Origin: Balamuthia mandrillaris
Lineage: Eukaryota > Discosea > Longamoebia > Balamuthiidae
Assembly: GCA_031835245.1 (NCBI GenBank)
Contig: JAVKOQ010000149.1
Coordinates: 62,001 to 126,000, forward strand
Reading direction: 5' to 3'
Length of the DNA stretch: 64,000 bases
Shown in pieces: positions 43,323 through 55,007 of the stretch (positions are counted from its first letter, which is position 1; every line of letters starts with the position of its first letter). The notes beneath the pieces were generated by a model. It was not told the origin of the DNA, did not search any database, and saw nothing but the letters and a program-made list of their open reading frames with translations. The translations under genes were made by a program, and so were the position numbers.

Positions 43323-44802
43323 ATGGCAGCAGCAGTGTGTGGCGTGAGTCGAGCAGCGGATGGGGTGGTGGCAGAGACCGTGGCGGAGGAGAGGTTCCGG
43401 TTCATGGAGGCCTTGAGCCAGGTCTCCCAGAGTCACACCATCGAGGAACAATTACGTCTCACAAATGTGACTCTTTCCTTTTCTTCTCTCTCTCTCTCTC
43501 TTTCTTCATCTAAACTTTTTTTTTTTTTGATGATGTGGTGGTTAGATAACGTTTAGCCAGAGGGAAGCCCAATTTTTGGAGCAAGAAACGGCGTTGTTAG
43601 AGCTGGAAAACGTGCAAGCCCTGTTGGTGGAGAACGAGGACGAGGAGGACGCTCTCCTTCATACCCGTGAAGCTCTTCGCGTGGAAGGTTCCTTTTTTTT
43701 TATTGTTCTTTGCTGCTTTTGTTCTGTTTTCGTTTTAATCTTTTTTCATTCCTCATTTTTTTATTGGAATAAATATACCAGAGGAAGCTCTTGCTGCGGT
43801 GAAGGGAGAGCTCAACCAGATGCGAAACAACATTGCGCAAGTCAAAAGCGAGGAAGCTGCTATCATTTCTGAACTCGCTGAACGTATGTGTACTCCTCTT
43901 TCTTGCTGTCTCGTTACTCTGTCTTTAGCTTTTCTCCATTCTTTTTTTTTCTCTTTGTCTTATTTCTCGTCCTTTTCGTTTTGAAAACGAAAAAAGTATA
44001 TGAAGAGCTGGAAGCCGAACGCAAAGACACACAAGAAGAGGAGACTCTGCAAAATTACCAAACCATGCTGACCTGGTACGAAGAGGTGGCGGCCACCATC
44101 ACAACCCTCTCCGGCGTCACCCTCGAAAGCTTTGACGGCCAAACCATGCATCTCCTGCTCACTCCTCATCTCTCTGCGTCCTCTTCTTCCTCTTCTTCTA
44201 CCACTTCTCCGCATTCCATCAATCTCAAAAGCATTTTGCAAGGAATCACGTCTTCCTCCACTTCTTCTTCCTCTTCATCTGCTACGTTTCAATTAGTGGT
44301 AAAGCTGAAAGAGGAAACAACCCGTGTCGAGTCGATCTCGCTGTTCCCGCCGTTCATCAACATTTCTGACATCATCTCCTCTGTTCGCCTCATAGAAGAT
44401 CTTCGGGCCGTGCTTCCCGAACTCAAAGGCCGTTTGAACAATGCTATCAAACGAAAGAACGAAATCGAAACGTTAATGGCTGCAGCAACAAAAAAGAGGA
44501 ATGCTTCCACCGCCTTTTTGTGGTCGGAAGAAGAAAGCTTGTTGACGGTGACGTTCAAGAATGGAAGTGGATGTGAGCTTCTGTTGGATGGGGATTATCC
44601 AAGACCGTACTCGCGGGTGCGTTGTCGAAAGTTGATATCCGCTTCTTCCTCGGCCTTTATGGAGGAGGAGAAGAGGAGGAGGCGAGAGGAGGAAGTGGAG
44701 GAGCTGAGGAGGAGGGTGAACGAAGCGGAGGAGGCGATGAGCGTGACGGAAGTGTTGGAAGTGGTGGAGCAGGGATTGGCGGCGCTATTGCGAAGCGGAT
44801 GA
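43323..44802 (+). CDS. Coiled-coil protein with a possible RWD-like C-terminal domain, 397 aa, four exons
   Basis: Exons 43323-43466, 43546-43687, 43782-43883 and 43997-44802 sum to 398 codons. Residues 20-165 form a continuous coiled coil (FSQREAQFLEQETALLELE, MRNNIAQVKSEEAAIISEL, YEELEAERKDTQEEE). A globular part follows (MLTWYEEVAATITTLSGVTL, QLVVKLKEETTRVESISLFP, FINISDIISSVRLIEDLRAV) and a final coil ends the protein. A long coil followed by a small alpha/beta domain of this kind recalls kinetochore subunits such as Spc24/Spc25 or Zwint-type proteins. I cannot confirm it from motifs, and other coiled-coil families are possible. Ser-rich insertions interrupt the globular part. The start is chosen at the first ATG after a GA-rich leader. 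Confidence 0.65.
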
Positions 44803-45145
44803 ACAGAAAAGAAAGGAAGAAAGAACAGAGAAGAAAAAGAAATGAAGAAGATTCATTTTTTTAAAAAGAAAAACGCTTCGAAGTGTATTTAAGTTCAGTA
44901 AAAAAAAGAGTGTAAGGAATTGTGATGTAAAAAGAGGAATAGGAGAGAAAGAAAAACACGAGCGAGAGGAGGGAGAGAGAGTACAGAAAACCGAAAGAGA
45001 TAGGAAGAGCAGAGAGGTGAGCCTGGCTACATGTGAGAATAAGAGAGTAAGAGAGTGAGAGAGAGAGAGAGAAGATCATTTGTTGTTTTCTAAACACGTT
45101 TTTTCTTACTAAAATCATTGCTTTAAATTCTTTTATTTCGTTATC
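44803..45145. other. Convergent intergenic region, GA-rich
   Basis: It holds the 3' ends of the coiled-coil and PEX7 genes. GAGA-type simple sequence lies at 45040-45075. No gene is seen. Confidence 0.35.
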
Positions 45146-45229
45146 CTATCCTTGGTGAAATACGCAAACCACTATTTCGAATAAAGTTATTCAAATGAAA
45201 ATAAGGAAGAAAACAGAAAGGAGAAGCAG

Positions 45230-45270
<41 letters not shown>

Positions 45271-46460
45271 GGGAGGAGAAATAGGTACATTCGTCCCAAG
45301 CACAAGTGGCGAGTTGGCCTTCCACAAAAATGTTCCAATCTACACCAACCACAAACTCCGAGTGTTGTTCGTAACGAGCCAACATGGGGTCTTCCGGATG
45401 AGCCAAATCCCAAATGATCGTCGACATATCACTTTTGAGAAGAAATGAAGCGTTACTAACGCAGACGAAGAAACAAAAAAAGATCGATACAAGATACAAG
45501 AAACAGTAAACGAGAGAAGCAGGAGAGCGAGAAGAAGAAGAAGAAGAAGAAGAAGAAGAAGAAGAAGAAGAAGAAGAAGAAGAAGAACAAGAACAAGAAC
45601 AAGAACAAGAACAAGAACAAGAACAAGAACAAGAACAAGAAGAGGAATAGGAAGAAGAACGTACTATGAAACAGAAGCGATGGTGGTTTCTGAGTGAGGA
45701 GAGCATTTGACCCGCCGAACGGCATAAGTGTGTCCCTTTAATGTGTGAAGTGGTTGCATTGGCTTCCGGATGTCCTGTTTGTGTTATGTTGTAATCGTTT
45801 AAAAGTCTTTGGTTAACGAACTTAACTACCAGAAGAGAGAAAGAAGACGCAAAAAATGCAATAAAGAGGACGAGAAGATAAAATAGAGTATGTTACCCAA
45901 GTTTTTATGCATTTGTCCACTGAACCAGTGACAATGATGTTCTCATCGTATTTGTTCCAATCACAGGTCAATATCTCAAACGTTTCGTGCGCTGGTATCG
46001 TTAGCACCGAGTGCCGCTCTGTTATAGAAAGCAATATTAATGAGCGAAACCAAAGAAAGAAGAGAGAGAGAGAGAGAGAGAAACCATTAGTCTCCCAAAG
46101 CTTAAGGGTGCCATCTCCCGAGGCAGAGGCGAACAACGTGGCCGACGTGGGCGACCAAATGGTGGAGTAGATGCAGTATTGATGCTCCTTCCAGGTGGAC
46201 AAGCTTTGGGGCCGCTCCGGCGACCACAGCTTGATGGTGTCGTCCCAGGCCCCAGAGATGAACGTATCCTTGCTGACCAGGTTCCAGTCCACGCTGTAGA
46301 CCTCGTGAGTGTGTTCCTCGTAGCTGCGAAGAGGGTTCTGTTCAGGTGGGGCAGCTACGTTCCATAACTGTGTTGTTGACGTTTAGTTTTCGTAGTGGTT
46401 AGAAGAAACCAGAGAAGAAAGAAGCACAGATATAGCGAGAGGTGAGAGAGTGAGAGAAGA

Positions 46461-46500
<40 letters not shown>

Positions 46501-46580
46501 ATGAGGACTTGAAAGCCACTTAAAACACAAGATAAGAAGAAGAGATGTGAAGCGAGTGGCATCAGAAGAACGAGGACAGA

Positions 46581-46619
<39 letters not shown>

Positions 46620-47121
46620 AGAGGGCAGCGAATGAGGGAGCCGAGAGAGAACAGGAAACAAGTGGAGAGAACAAAGCACAACATATAACCATGAAGAAAA
46701 GAGTGAAACGAAAAGAAGCAAAGCAAAGCATGAAAGAGAGAAAGCAAAAAAAAACCTTAATGGAGCCATCACCGCTGCCAGAGACGAGGTGGTGCTCGTT
46801 CTCCTCGCTCCAGGAGCAGTCGTAGACGCCGTCCTGCGTGGCGAAGCTGATGAGCTCCATCAGACCCCCTCCCTTGGGGTCCACCTGCAGCACGTACTGC
46901 CGCCCGTTGCCGACGATGCCAAAGTGCTGGGAGGTGGCCACGGCCAGCTTGTTGTCCTCAAAGGGGCTGAACTCCACCGCGTAGCCGCTGAACTGGGTGT
47001 GGAAGGGAGGGAGGGCCATCGGCGGAGGGGCACCAGCCGGACCTCCTGGACCTGCAGGGTGGCCACCAGGCAGCATGGATGAAGCAGGTCGAGGTGGAAG
47101 AGATGGAGAAGGGGCTTGCAT
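45146..47121 (-). CDS. PEX7: PEX7, peroxisomal PTS2 import receptor, 349 aa, six exons
   Basis: Exons 47121-46756, 46367-46085, 46018-45897, 45774-45665, 45431-45289 and 45171-45146 sum to 350 codons. After a Pro/Gly-rich leader of about 35 residues come six to seven WD40 repeats: FHTQFSGYAVEFSPFEDNKL, VYDCSWSEENEHHLVSGSGD, VYSVDWNLVSKDTFISGAWD, WKEHQYCIYSTIWSP, FEILTCDWNKYDENIIVTGS, LKGHTYAVRRVKCSPH and EHSEFVVGVDWNIF. These are the PEX7 signatures. The protein is a soluble cytosolic receptor that carries PTS2 cargo such as thiolase to peroxisomes. The last exon is only 26 nt (VCVFHQG). Introns contain long GA/GAA tracts (45.5-45.65 kb). It is transcribed divergently from the ATP synthase epsilon gene. 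Confidence 0.92.
45530..45650 (+). repeat. (GAA)n then (GAACAA)n microsatellite in a PEX7 intron
   Basis: About 45 bases of GAA are followed by about ten GAACAA units. Similar GAA/GAACAA runs occur in the PIF1 intron at 54.96-55.13 kb. Confidence 0.9.
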
Positions 47122-47490
47122 TGCTTGCTGGCAAAATCAAAATCTGATGTTGTCTTTCTTTTTATATTTGTTTTTGGAGGTGTAAAGGTGGACAAATTGA
47201 GCAGATGTAGTGGTCAATATATGCCAGGGAAGCACAAAAGGAGCAGTAACTGAGCAGCCATGTTTCTTGCCAGCAGTGTTTGTTCACAAATAGACCAGGA
47301 TGTGTGAAATTTTGTCGACAATTTATTCGTGGAGCAGCAAATGACTTGCTTTTGTTCACCAAAATGTCGACCTTTAATCCGGATTGTCGCCAGAAAAAAT
47401 AATTATTATTTTTTTTGTTTTTGTGGAGCGAAAAATAGTGTTAAATCAAACCACAGAAGAAGAAGAAGAACAAGCACATTTAAACAAACA
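47122..47490. promoter_or_regulatory. Divergent promoter PEX7/ATP synthase epsilon
   Basis: 369 bases lie between the two ATGs. GTCGAC words occur in TTGTCGACAA (47310-47319) and AATGTCGACC (47363-47372). No gene is seen. Confidence 0.4.
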
Positions 47491-47679
47491 ATGTCGACCC
47501 CCTGGAAGCAAGCCGGCATGTCCTACCTCCGCTACGCCAACCTCTGCGCCGTGCTGACGCGCCGAGTGCTCAAGCCGGAGTTCAGGACCAAGGCCATCGA
47601 CCGAGATGCCGTCAGCATGAGAATCGAGGCCTGGGAGAACGGCAAACCTCTGAAGCGCATTCGTACGTTTCTTCTCTCA

Positions 47680-47713
<34 letters not shown>

Positions 47714-47873
47714 TTTTTGTTGTTTTTGTTTGATGGAATTAATGTCTTCCCTTCGCACTTGAAAAAATAATCTGATCCGCCTCTTTTCCCCCCCATTTTT
47801 TTTCGTGCATGTTTTTTGGATTTTAAAAGCCAACAAACAAGCAGAGGACCTGCTGAAGAGTACCGAGTTTTAG
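47491..47873 (+). CDS. ATP synthase F1 subunit epsilon (mitochondrial), 71 aa, two exons
   Basis: Exons 47491-47662 and 47830-47873 give 72 codons. The start MSTPWKQAGMSYLRYANLCA, then VLTRRVLKPEFR, matches the eukaryotic epsilon subunit pattern (WRQAGLSYIRYSQIC in animals). This small subunit sits at the foot of the F1 central stalk with gamma and delta in the mitochondrial matrix. It lacks a cleavable presequence, as is usual for epsilon. The C-terminal 20 residues (PLKRIPNKQAEDLLKSTEF) extend beyond the animal protein, as in fungal and protist forms. Confidence 0.88.
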
Positions 47874-48104
47874 TTGCTTTTTTTTTTAAACACACAAAAA
47901 AAAAGAAGTGCAAAAGGCGGATTATTTTTTTTTTCGACTTTAAATGTTTGATTTGTTATTTTTTTTGTTCCCCTCCCACTAAAAACCTCCCCTTTATGCT
48001 TTTATCGTTAACTCTCTCTCTCTCTCTCTCTCTCCTCCCATTTCACGTTAACTTTCGCCACTCTCTGTGCTTTTCTTCGTCACTTTTCTCCCCTCCTCTG
48101 GCTG

Positions 48105-48142
<38 letters not shown>

Positions 48143-48301
48143 CTTCTTGCTCTCCTCTCTCCTCTCTCCTCTCTCCCCTCTCTCTCTCCTCCTCTCTCAT
48201 TCTCTGATCTTCCTTCTCTGCTTCTCTCTCTCCTTTCTCTCTCTCTCTCTCTCTTCTTACCCTTTGCCATACTTACGCCACTTATCGGCCCACTTCTTCT
48301 C

Positions 48302-48342
<41 letters not shown>

Positions 48343-48388
48343 CTCCTTCCTCTTCTCACTCCATACCTTTTTTAAAAGCGCTCGACTG
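47874..48388. other. Convergent intergenic region rich in (CT)n
   Basis: It carries the 3' ends of the epsilon and PIG-H genes. Several TC dinucleotide runs (48010-48035, 48110-48140, 48235-48255, 48305-48340) dominate. The long Ser/Leu frames are artefacts. No gene is seen. Confidence 0.45.
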
Positions 48389-49755
48389 TTATAACGTATC
48401 AACATGCCTCCTGTTTTGATTTTTTTCTTCTTCTTTCTCTTCCTCTTTTTCTCTTTCTCGTTCTCTTTCTCTGTCGCCCTCCTCTCGTTCATCATCACCA
48501 TACAGCAATGCTCTGGTTCCTTTATAAATCGGCAGCAGCACCTTCAGTCTTGGACAGGCATGCTTAACGTCCGTTCCCTACGTTAGGACCATGAAGCAAA
48601 CGAACAACAAGGAAGCAGCAGAGGGTACCTGAAAAGGAAGGACCAACTGGTTGTGTCCTTTGAGCTTCAAGGCCAGGTAGTAGAGTATCTGGTAGGTGAC
48701 AAGCCCTTCGTTGATGAAGACGCTCTCCAGCAGTTCCTTCTCGATGAACTGCCGGCTCTGCGCGCCGCTGTAGAGCTTTGTGGTGAGCTGCACTCCTAGG
48801 TCTCTCATCACCAAAAGCCGTTCTGTGGGTTGGTTGACGGTGAGTAGAGAAGTAGACAAACGTGAGCAGTGAGAAGGGCGAAGAGAAAGGAGAGGGAGAG
48901 GGAGAGAGAGAAAAGAAGAGAAGAGAAGAGAAGAGAAGAGAAGAGAAGAGAAGAGAAGAGAACGATGAAGAGAAGAGAAGAGAAGAGAAGAGAAGAGAAG
49001 AGAAGAGAAGAGAAGAGAAGAGAAGAGAGAAAGAAACGATGAAGAGAAGAGAGAACAGAGAGAGAGAAGAGAACGATAGAGAGAGAGATGAAGAGAAGAG
49101 AACGATGAAGAACGATGAAGAGAGAAGAGAAGAGAACGATGAAGAGGAGCGATGAAGAGAACGATAGAGAGCGCAGAAGAGAACGATGAAGAGAACGATG
49201 AAGAGAAGAGAACGATGAAGAGAACAATGAAGAGAGAGAACGATGGAGAAGAAGGATGAAGAGAAGAGAACGATGAAGAGAACGATGAAGAGAAGAGAAG
49301 GATGAAGAGAAGGATGAAGAGAAGAGAAGAGAAGGATGAAGAGAAGAGAAGTGAAGAGAACGATGAAGAGAAGAGAAGAAGAGCGACAGAGCAAGAGAAG
49401 CAGAGAACAAGAAGGGATGAGACGGACAGAAAGACAAAAGCAAGGAGAAGAAAAGGAGGGTACCCTCAGAAACAGAAGTTATCCGATGATAGGTTTTGGC
49501 AAGGGCGAGAAGAAACGTGACCACAAACAACCAAAACCCAAACGACGACGAAGATGATGATGAGGATGACGAGGAGCGACCAAGGAGCAGCAGGGCGCCT
49601 TGCAAAATTGTCAACAGCCACAAAAAACGGGCGAGCAAAGGGAACGGGTGCTTCTGATTGCGCAGGACGTATTCCCTCTCGTTGGGCGAGTGTTTTATAC
49701 AGAAAAAATCCCAGTGGGTGGACGTGGCCAGCGGCCCATCGGTTGATGTCTTCAT
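48389..49755 (-). CDS. PIGH: PIG-H, subunit of the GPI-GlcNAc transferase, 224 aa, three exons
   Basis: Exons 49755-49464, 48822-48629 and 48577-48389 give 225 codons. Residues about 40-85 form the membrane hairpin (FLWLLTILQGALLLLG, FGFWLFVVTFLLALAK). The conserved PIG-H domain follows: SVSEERLLVMRDLGVQLTTK, FIEKELLESVFINEGLVTYQ, ILYYLALKLKG, LKVLLPIYKGTRALLYGDD. PIG-H works with PIG-A in the first step of GPI-anchor synthesis, transfer of GlcNAc to phosphatidylinositol on the cytosolic face of the ER. The tail is an Arg/Glu-rich extension beyond other family members. The 641-nt first intron is largely a purine satellite, making it the longest intron read in the window. Confidence 0.88.
48895..49400 (+). 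repeat. Purine satellite (AGAAG)n / GATGAAGAGAAC in the PIG-H intron
   Basis: Pentamer AGAAG arrays alternate with AACGATGAAGAG units. Read on the opposite strand it is the same family as 15.8-16.35 kb. Confidence 0.9.
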
Positions 49756-51221
49756 CTTCTCTCTTTCTTTCTGCGTTACTTTTTTTCTTCTTTTTTTTTT
49801 TGTGCGGATAATCACGACGACATGGGCGACGCGATCTTATTCCGGGACGACATGGACAGTTCAGTTGAAATAGGAGCATTACAACTCCTTAAAATTCCAC
49901 GAGGATATTGCCTTTTTAGGTGAAAACATTCACGGGCTAAATTATCTATACATGGCAATGGCGCGAAACTGAAATTACCCGTTCCTGGATCGTTGCTCCT
50001 CTTCTGCTCCATTTGTGCAGCAGCAAGACAACAACAAAAAAAAAAGGAACGAGAAAGTCAGAAAGCGTTTCTCCCTTTCTCTCTCTCTTTTTTTTTTTCT
50101 TTCTTTGGTGTTGGTGCGCAAGAAGAGGAGAGACATCAACGGCCTCCTCTCTCTTTTTTTCTTTCTTCTTTGATGCTAGTACGAGCATAGCGTAACACAC
50201 ACACACGCAAGGTATGCTGGTTTTTGTTTTTTTTTGTTTTTAGGTTAAAGAGAGATGATGATAGATCGAGAGAGTTACACACGACCGCGAAGAGGAAAAC
50301 GAAAAAAAAAAAAAAAAGAGAGAGAACAGAGTTGCGAAAGCGAACCACAAGAGAGCAAGAGAGAAAGAGAGCAAACCAAAAATTTAAAAGAAGACCGGAA
50401 AGACAAGAGAGCTCCGTTCAAAAAAAAAAACGTTACATCTGAAATCCAACAAGAAGAGAAAGAGAGAGAGAGAAGAGAGCGCTCCAGAAGGACCAAGAGT
50501 GGCATTCAATCAAAACCAAAAAACCAAAAAAAAAAAGGAAGAAAAATTATTTTTATTTTTTATTTTTTATTTTTTATTTTTATTTTTTTTTGTTGGGCGG
50601 TCAAACATGTCACCACAAAATGTCACTTTATGTCACAGAAACAATTTTTTTTTCTCCTTTCAAAATTGTTTTTTATTTATTTATTTATTTATTTATTTAT
50701 TTTTTAAAAAAAACAACAACGAAGAAACAAAATAGAAAAAATAAAATACGAACAAGAGAGAGAAGCACAAAAAAAAAAAAAAAAAAACGGGAGAGCCTGG
50801 GTCATACAAAGAGCTCGCGTCTTTTTTTTAAAAAATTTGGTTCGTTTGTATGGTATATATTATTTTAAATGTATATTCTTTGTTTGGGCGATCGAGTTGG
50901 CGTTTCTGCTCTTCTCCTCTCTCTCTCTCTCTCTCTCTCTCCCCCTTTTGTGTCTGCCGAAACGCATAAACTAACTTCCCGTTCTTCTTCTTCTTCTTCT
51001 TCTTCCTTTCTTTTCTTTGCAACCAAACAAACAAACAGAGGCAGATAACTTTCTCTCTTGTTGAGCACTCATTTTTTGTTTTCAGGTCCTTCTTTCGGTT
51101 TCGTTCTTTCGTTCTTTCGTTCGTTCTCTTCTTTCTCTTCAACAACACCGAAGCGAGCAAAGAAAAGCAGAGCCCAAGAGAGAAGACGACTATTTACCTC
51201 ATTCATCAACAAACGAAAAGA
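49756..51221. other. Long intergenic region upstream of the homeobox gene
   Basis: About 1.5 kb without a credible gene. Bases 49813-49854 hold two GACGACATG words upstream of PIG-H. The middle is low complexity: A/G-rich, then (ATTT)n at 50665-50702, A-runs and a (CT)n at 50916-50940. Part may be a 5' UTR or a 5'-UTR intron of the homeobox gene. The predicted small frames are simple sequence. Confidence 0.4.
49813..49854. promoter_or_regulatory. Pair of GACGACATG words upstream of PIG-H
   Basis: CACGACGACATG at 49813-49824 and GACGACATG at 49846-49854 lie 58-99 bases upstream of the PIG-H ATG. The same word or its complement recurs near the carrier, Pcc1 and MFS promoters at 60.35-61.04 kb. 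Confidence 0.5.
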
Positions 51222-53312
51222 ATGAACAATTTCAACATCCCAACCGTTCATCATCCCTTTCCTCAGCCGCAACAACATCAACAAGCGTTTGTTGAACCGA
51301 AGCCGGATAAAGAGCTCATGGCAGGCTTCAGTTTTTCTGGAGATTGCTCCGAAGAGGACGAAAATGAACGACAAATGTGGAACCATCCCTCTCTTCCTTC
51401 TTCTGTGGCACAGCATTATCAGCCACACCAACAGACGTCAACCGCAGCAGCTACTGCTGCTGCTCACATCACCACACCAACAATGATGATGTTAATGGAG
51501 CAAAGGAACAATGCCCAACCGATGGCCTCAACCCCATCAACAGCCACAACAGCTGCTGGCAGAAGACCTCGCAGTTACACCATTCCTACTCTACCCATTC
51601 CTCCGAATCACTTTTTGACCTCTTCTCCTTCCTCCTCTCCGCTTTCATCCCCTTCTTCTCCTTCCTCCTCCTCTTCTCCCTCCCTCCCTCCCTCTTCCTC
51701 TCATTCGTTCTCTCCTTCTTTGTCTTCGGCGTCCTCCGCTGCTTCTTCAACGCCTTCTTTCTCTCCTTCTTCTTCGTTGAAGCGACAAAGACAAAGAAAG
51801 ACGGACGAACAGATCCAAGCGTTAGAGGAGGAGTTTGCTAAAGATCCTCTGCCCGACCGCAAGGTCCGAGATGCGTTGGGACTTCGCTTGGGGCTGAGCA
51901 CTCGACAGGTTCAAATCTGGTTTCAGAACAAACGAGCCAAAGTGAAGCAACTCAAACAGAACGCTCTCTTCAACAGTCAGTTCAACTCGCCAAAGAAAGA
52001 GAATGAAGATGAGGAGCAAGAAAGCGGAAGAGACGAGGAGGATGGAGAAGACGAACAAGGAGAAGAAGAACCACACGAAAGAGAGGATGAAAAGAGAAGA
52101 AAGAAAGAGATAAAAGAGGAACAAGATATAATGACCACGACAGTAACAAATTCAATGGAAGAGGTTGGTGAGAGCGGAACAAGTCTGTCTTCGTCAACCC
52201 CCTCTTCTCCTCTTCTTGGATCAGAGGCCAAAGCCAACTTTTATTCTCCTTGTCCCACCCCTCCCCTTCCTCTTCCTCTTCATCACCAGCACCACCACAA
52301 TTCTCCTTTATATCATCCTCATCCTCATCATCCTTCTCTTCCTCTTCACTATTCCCCACCTTCTCCTTCTCCTTCTTCTCCTGTTTGTCATCATCATCAC
52401 CACCACCCATGCTGCAATCCACCATCACGTTCATGTTCTCCTTCTCTTTCTCCTTCCTCTCCTCTCTCCCCTTCTTCCTCCGCTGGAACAACCCCACGCG
52501 GGAGAAGCTGCGATGATACCACCCACGCTCCCGTTTCGTCGCCGAGAATGATGACCATGGATTCATCGCCTCTCTCTTCTTGCTGCCCTTCTCCTCCTCC
52601 TCAACAGCAGCAACAACAACAGAATTCAAATTATCATCCTAACTCTCCTCGTCCACATCTTGAGATGAGTTGTCCTCATCCCCACCATCATCTTCTTCAT
52701 CTGCAACCCCATCCTTCTTCTTGTTCTCCTGCTGAACTTACCTCTTCTGTGACTCCGCCCGTTTCACCTCGTCATCAAATTCGTACGAATCCTCTCTCGT
52801 TGGTGCACAATTCGCCGCAGAAACCCAGAAGAAGGGGAAGCGGACAACTGGCTTCTCGACGCATTCGTCATCGCTGTCGAAATGCCTCCTCTCCGCTTCC
52901 GCTTGTTACGCACCTTGCCCCTCTCGCAACGGCAACAACGACAACCATCACCCCAATCTCTCTTTCTTCGTCTTCTCCCACCTCGTTTGCTTCATCTTTG
53001 GAAGATGGATTAAATGAGGCAGCACTAACCGCTTCAATGGAACAAGTCTTTCTTCATCCTCCTTCTTCAGATGACCCATCATCATCAGGACAGAACGAAG
53101 ATAACTTTCTTTCTTCCTCCTCATCCTTTGATCAGCAGCAACAAAATCAAGGCATCGTCCCGCCCACAATGACGACGGAAGAGGCGCTGGCAGAGCTGGA
53201 GAGAAGCTGGCATTTGTCGATGGACATGGAGAAGGAGATGGAAGAGCTGAAGCTCGAAATGGACGCCAATACGGTTCATCTGTTTGGAGAGGAGTGGAAT
53301 GCTTTGTTTTGA
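51222..53312 (+). CDS. Homeodomain transcription factor, 696 aa, single exon
   Basis: The ATG at 51222 is the first in frame. The homeodomain is at about residues 187-246: KRQRQRKTDEQIQALEEEF, then KVRDALGLRLGLSTRQVQ and IWFQNKRAKVKQ. It has the helix-3 WFQNKRAK motif and no three-residue TALE insertion. The domain is 60 residues, so it is a typical rather than TALE homeobox. The flanks are low complexity: Ser/Pro-rich on both sides, an acidic stretch after the domain and His/Pro-rich runs (residues about 355-420). There is a short C-terminal coiled segment (EEALAELERSWHLSMDMEK). No other domain is recognised. It is presumably a nuclear DNA-binding regulator. Target genes and the wider family cannot be assigned from the sequence. 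Confidence 0.9.
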   Translation: MNNFNIPTVHHPFPQPQQHQQAFVEPKPDKELMAGFSFSGDCSEEDENERQMWNHPSLPSSVAQHYQPHQQTSTAAATAAAHITTPTMMMLMEQRNNAQPMASTPSTATTAAGRRPRSYTIPTLPIPPNHFLTSSPSSSPLSSPSSPSSSSSPSLPPSSSHSFSPSLSSASSAASSTPSFSPSSSLKRQRQRKTDEQIQALEEEFAKDPLPDRKVRDALGLRLGLSTRQVQIWFQNKRAKVKQLKQNALFNSQFNSPKKENEDEEQESGRDEEDGEDEQGEEEPHEREDEKRRKKEIKEEQDIMTTTVTNSMEEVGESGTSLSSSTPSSPLLGSEAKANFYSPCPTPPLPLPLHHQHHHNSPLYHPHPHHPSLPLHYSPPSPSPSSPVCHHHHHHPCCNPPSRSCSPSLSPSSPLSPSSSAGTTPRGRSCDDTTHAPVSSPRMMTMDSSPLSSCCPSPPPQQQQQQQNSNYHPNSPRPHLEMSCPHPHHHLLHLQPHPSSCSPAELTSSVTPPVSPRHQIRTNPLSLVHNSPQKPRRRGSGQLASRRIRHRCRNASSPLPLVTHLAPLATATTTTITPISLSSSSPTSFASSLEDGLNEAALTASMEQVFLHPPSSDDPSSSGQNEDNFLSSSSSFDQQQQNQGIVPPTMTTEEALAELERSWHLSMDMEKEMEELKLEMDANTVHLFGEEWNALF

Positions 53313-53455
53313 GTCTTTTTTTCTTTTTTTTTTTTTTTTCAAATCATTTTTGTTGATTAGTTTGTACAAATATAAATAAGTTTTCCTTCTTTCTTCAGTC
53401 TTCTTGCTTCCTCCTCCTTCTTCGTCTTCTTCATTCTTTGTTATTTTGCTTCTTC

Positions 53456-54972
53456 TCATTTGTAGGCCATAGTCAAATCCACAACTTCAACTTCTTGTTC
53501 TTCCTCTTCCTCTTCCTCTTGCCTTTTCGTTTTGTCCAACATGGAATGAGAAGAATGCGAAGACGATGCAGAGGCAGAAGGGGAGTAAGAAGAAGGAAAC
53601 GTTTCGCGATGCCATTGAAGCGCTTTGGGATGGGCTCGAATCGCTCCGGGGCTGAAGTTGAGCAAAGAGAGGGCGTCCAAGGAGGCTACCCGAGAGAGCG
53701 CAACGTAAGCCTGGCCGTACTCGAACACGCGAGCCAGAGAGACTTCAGCTCTGTCGAGTGTGCTGCCTTGGCTCTTGTGGATGCTGACTGCCCACGCTAG
53801 CTTTAATGGGATTTGTCGTCGTGCCTTTTTTGTTTTTGTTAGCCAAACAAATGCCACCGAATCAGTAAAAGAGAAGGAGAGAAACGAACAGCAAGAGGTT
53901 CTCCAGAGGCTTCCAAGATCCATTTAACAGGTTCAATGGTCATCTCCTCTCCATCCAAGAACCGGACACGGGGATATCCCTTTCGCGTGTCATCCCATCC
54001 TATTACCACGCCGCGAGTTCCGTTTACCAGACCTCTCCTTACATCCAAATTCTTTACTAACATTACTTGTGCTCCTATCTTTTTGTGTTTTGGCAACACA
54101 AAATAGGAAGCATCAAAGAAAGGTGAGAGAGAGAGAGAGAGAGAAGCAAAGAAACGACAATGAAGAAGCAAAGAACGAACCTTGAGTTTTAGTTCGCGAG
54201 GAGCAGGTGTCTTGTCCAAAGTATGTACAAATGGTTCCTTGCCGTGGTCCTGACAAACAAAGCATTTGCCTTTACCAGGCAATGTGGCCAACATCTTGTC
54301 ATTCAACTCGTTCACGTTCTTGTTGAGCGAGAATAGTCTCGTCGGTTCGATCGAGAGTTGATTGGTATTTGAAGGAGAAGAAAAAGTGGAAGAAGAAGAA
54401 AGAAGAGGACTACGACAAGCTTTCATCAACAATCGTTGGCATTCTTCGGAGCAACGACCGAACCGAATTTCGTTGTTGAGCATGTTGAGAAAGAGCGGAT
54501 CCTTTTTCTGCCGAAAGATTTCTGTCAACTCAACCTCCATTTGAATGCATTCTTTCCACGATTGTGCTTCAAAACAAAACTTTGCTTCTTGTTGCTCTTC
54601 TTCTCTTTCTCCTCTTCTTTCGTATTCTTCTCCTTCTTCTATCTTACCACTCTCTATCTTCGTTCGTTCGTGTCGACGACGAATAGGAGGAAGTTGAAAA
54701 AAGTCGCCGCAACAAACTAGTTGAATGCCACCAAACGGTTGATCGTTCTCTCTCACGTTTTTTGCTATGAAGTTGAGAGCATCGAAAAGTTGGGCATCAA
54801 TCATTGATATCTCGTCTATTATCAGCACTCTGGCGCACCGCCACCATTCGCAGCAGAACGAGTTGGATAGAACTCGTTGTAACAGTGCTTCTTTAGTTCC
54901 CTCGCCTAATCCAATTCCCTGTATAAATTTGGTTTGTGTTAAAAATAACGAGACAAAGAAGAAGAGGAAAAA

Positions 54973-55007
<35 letters not shown>
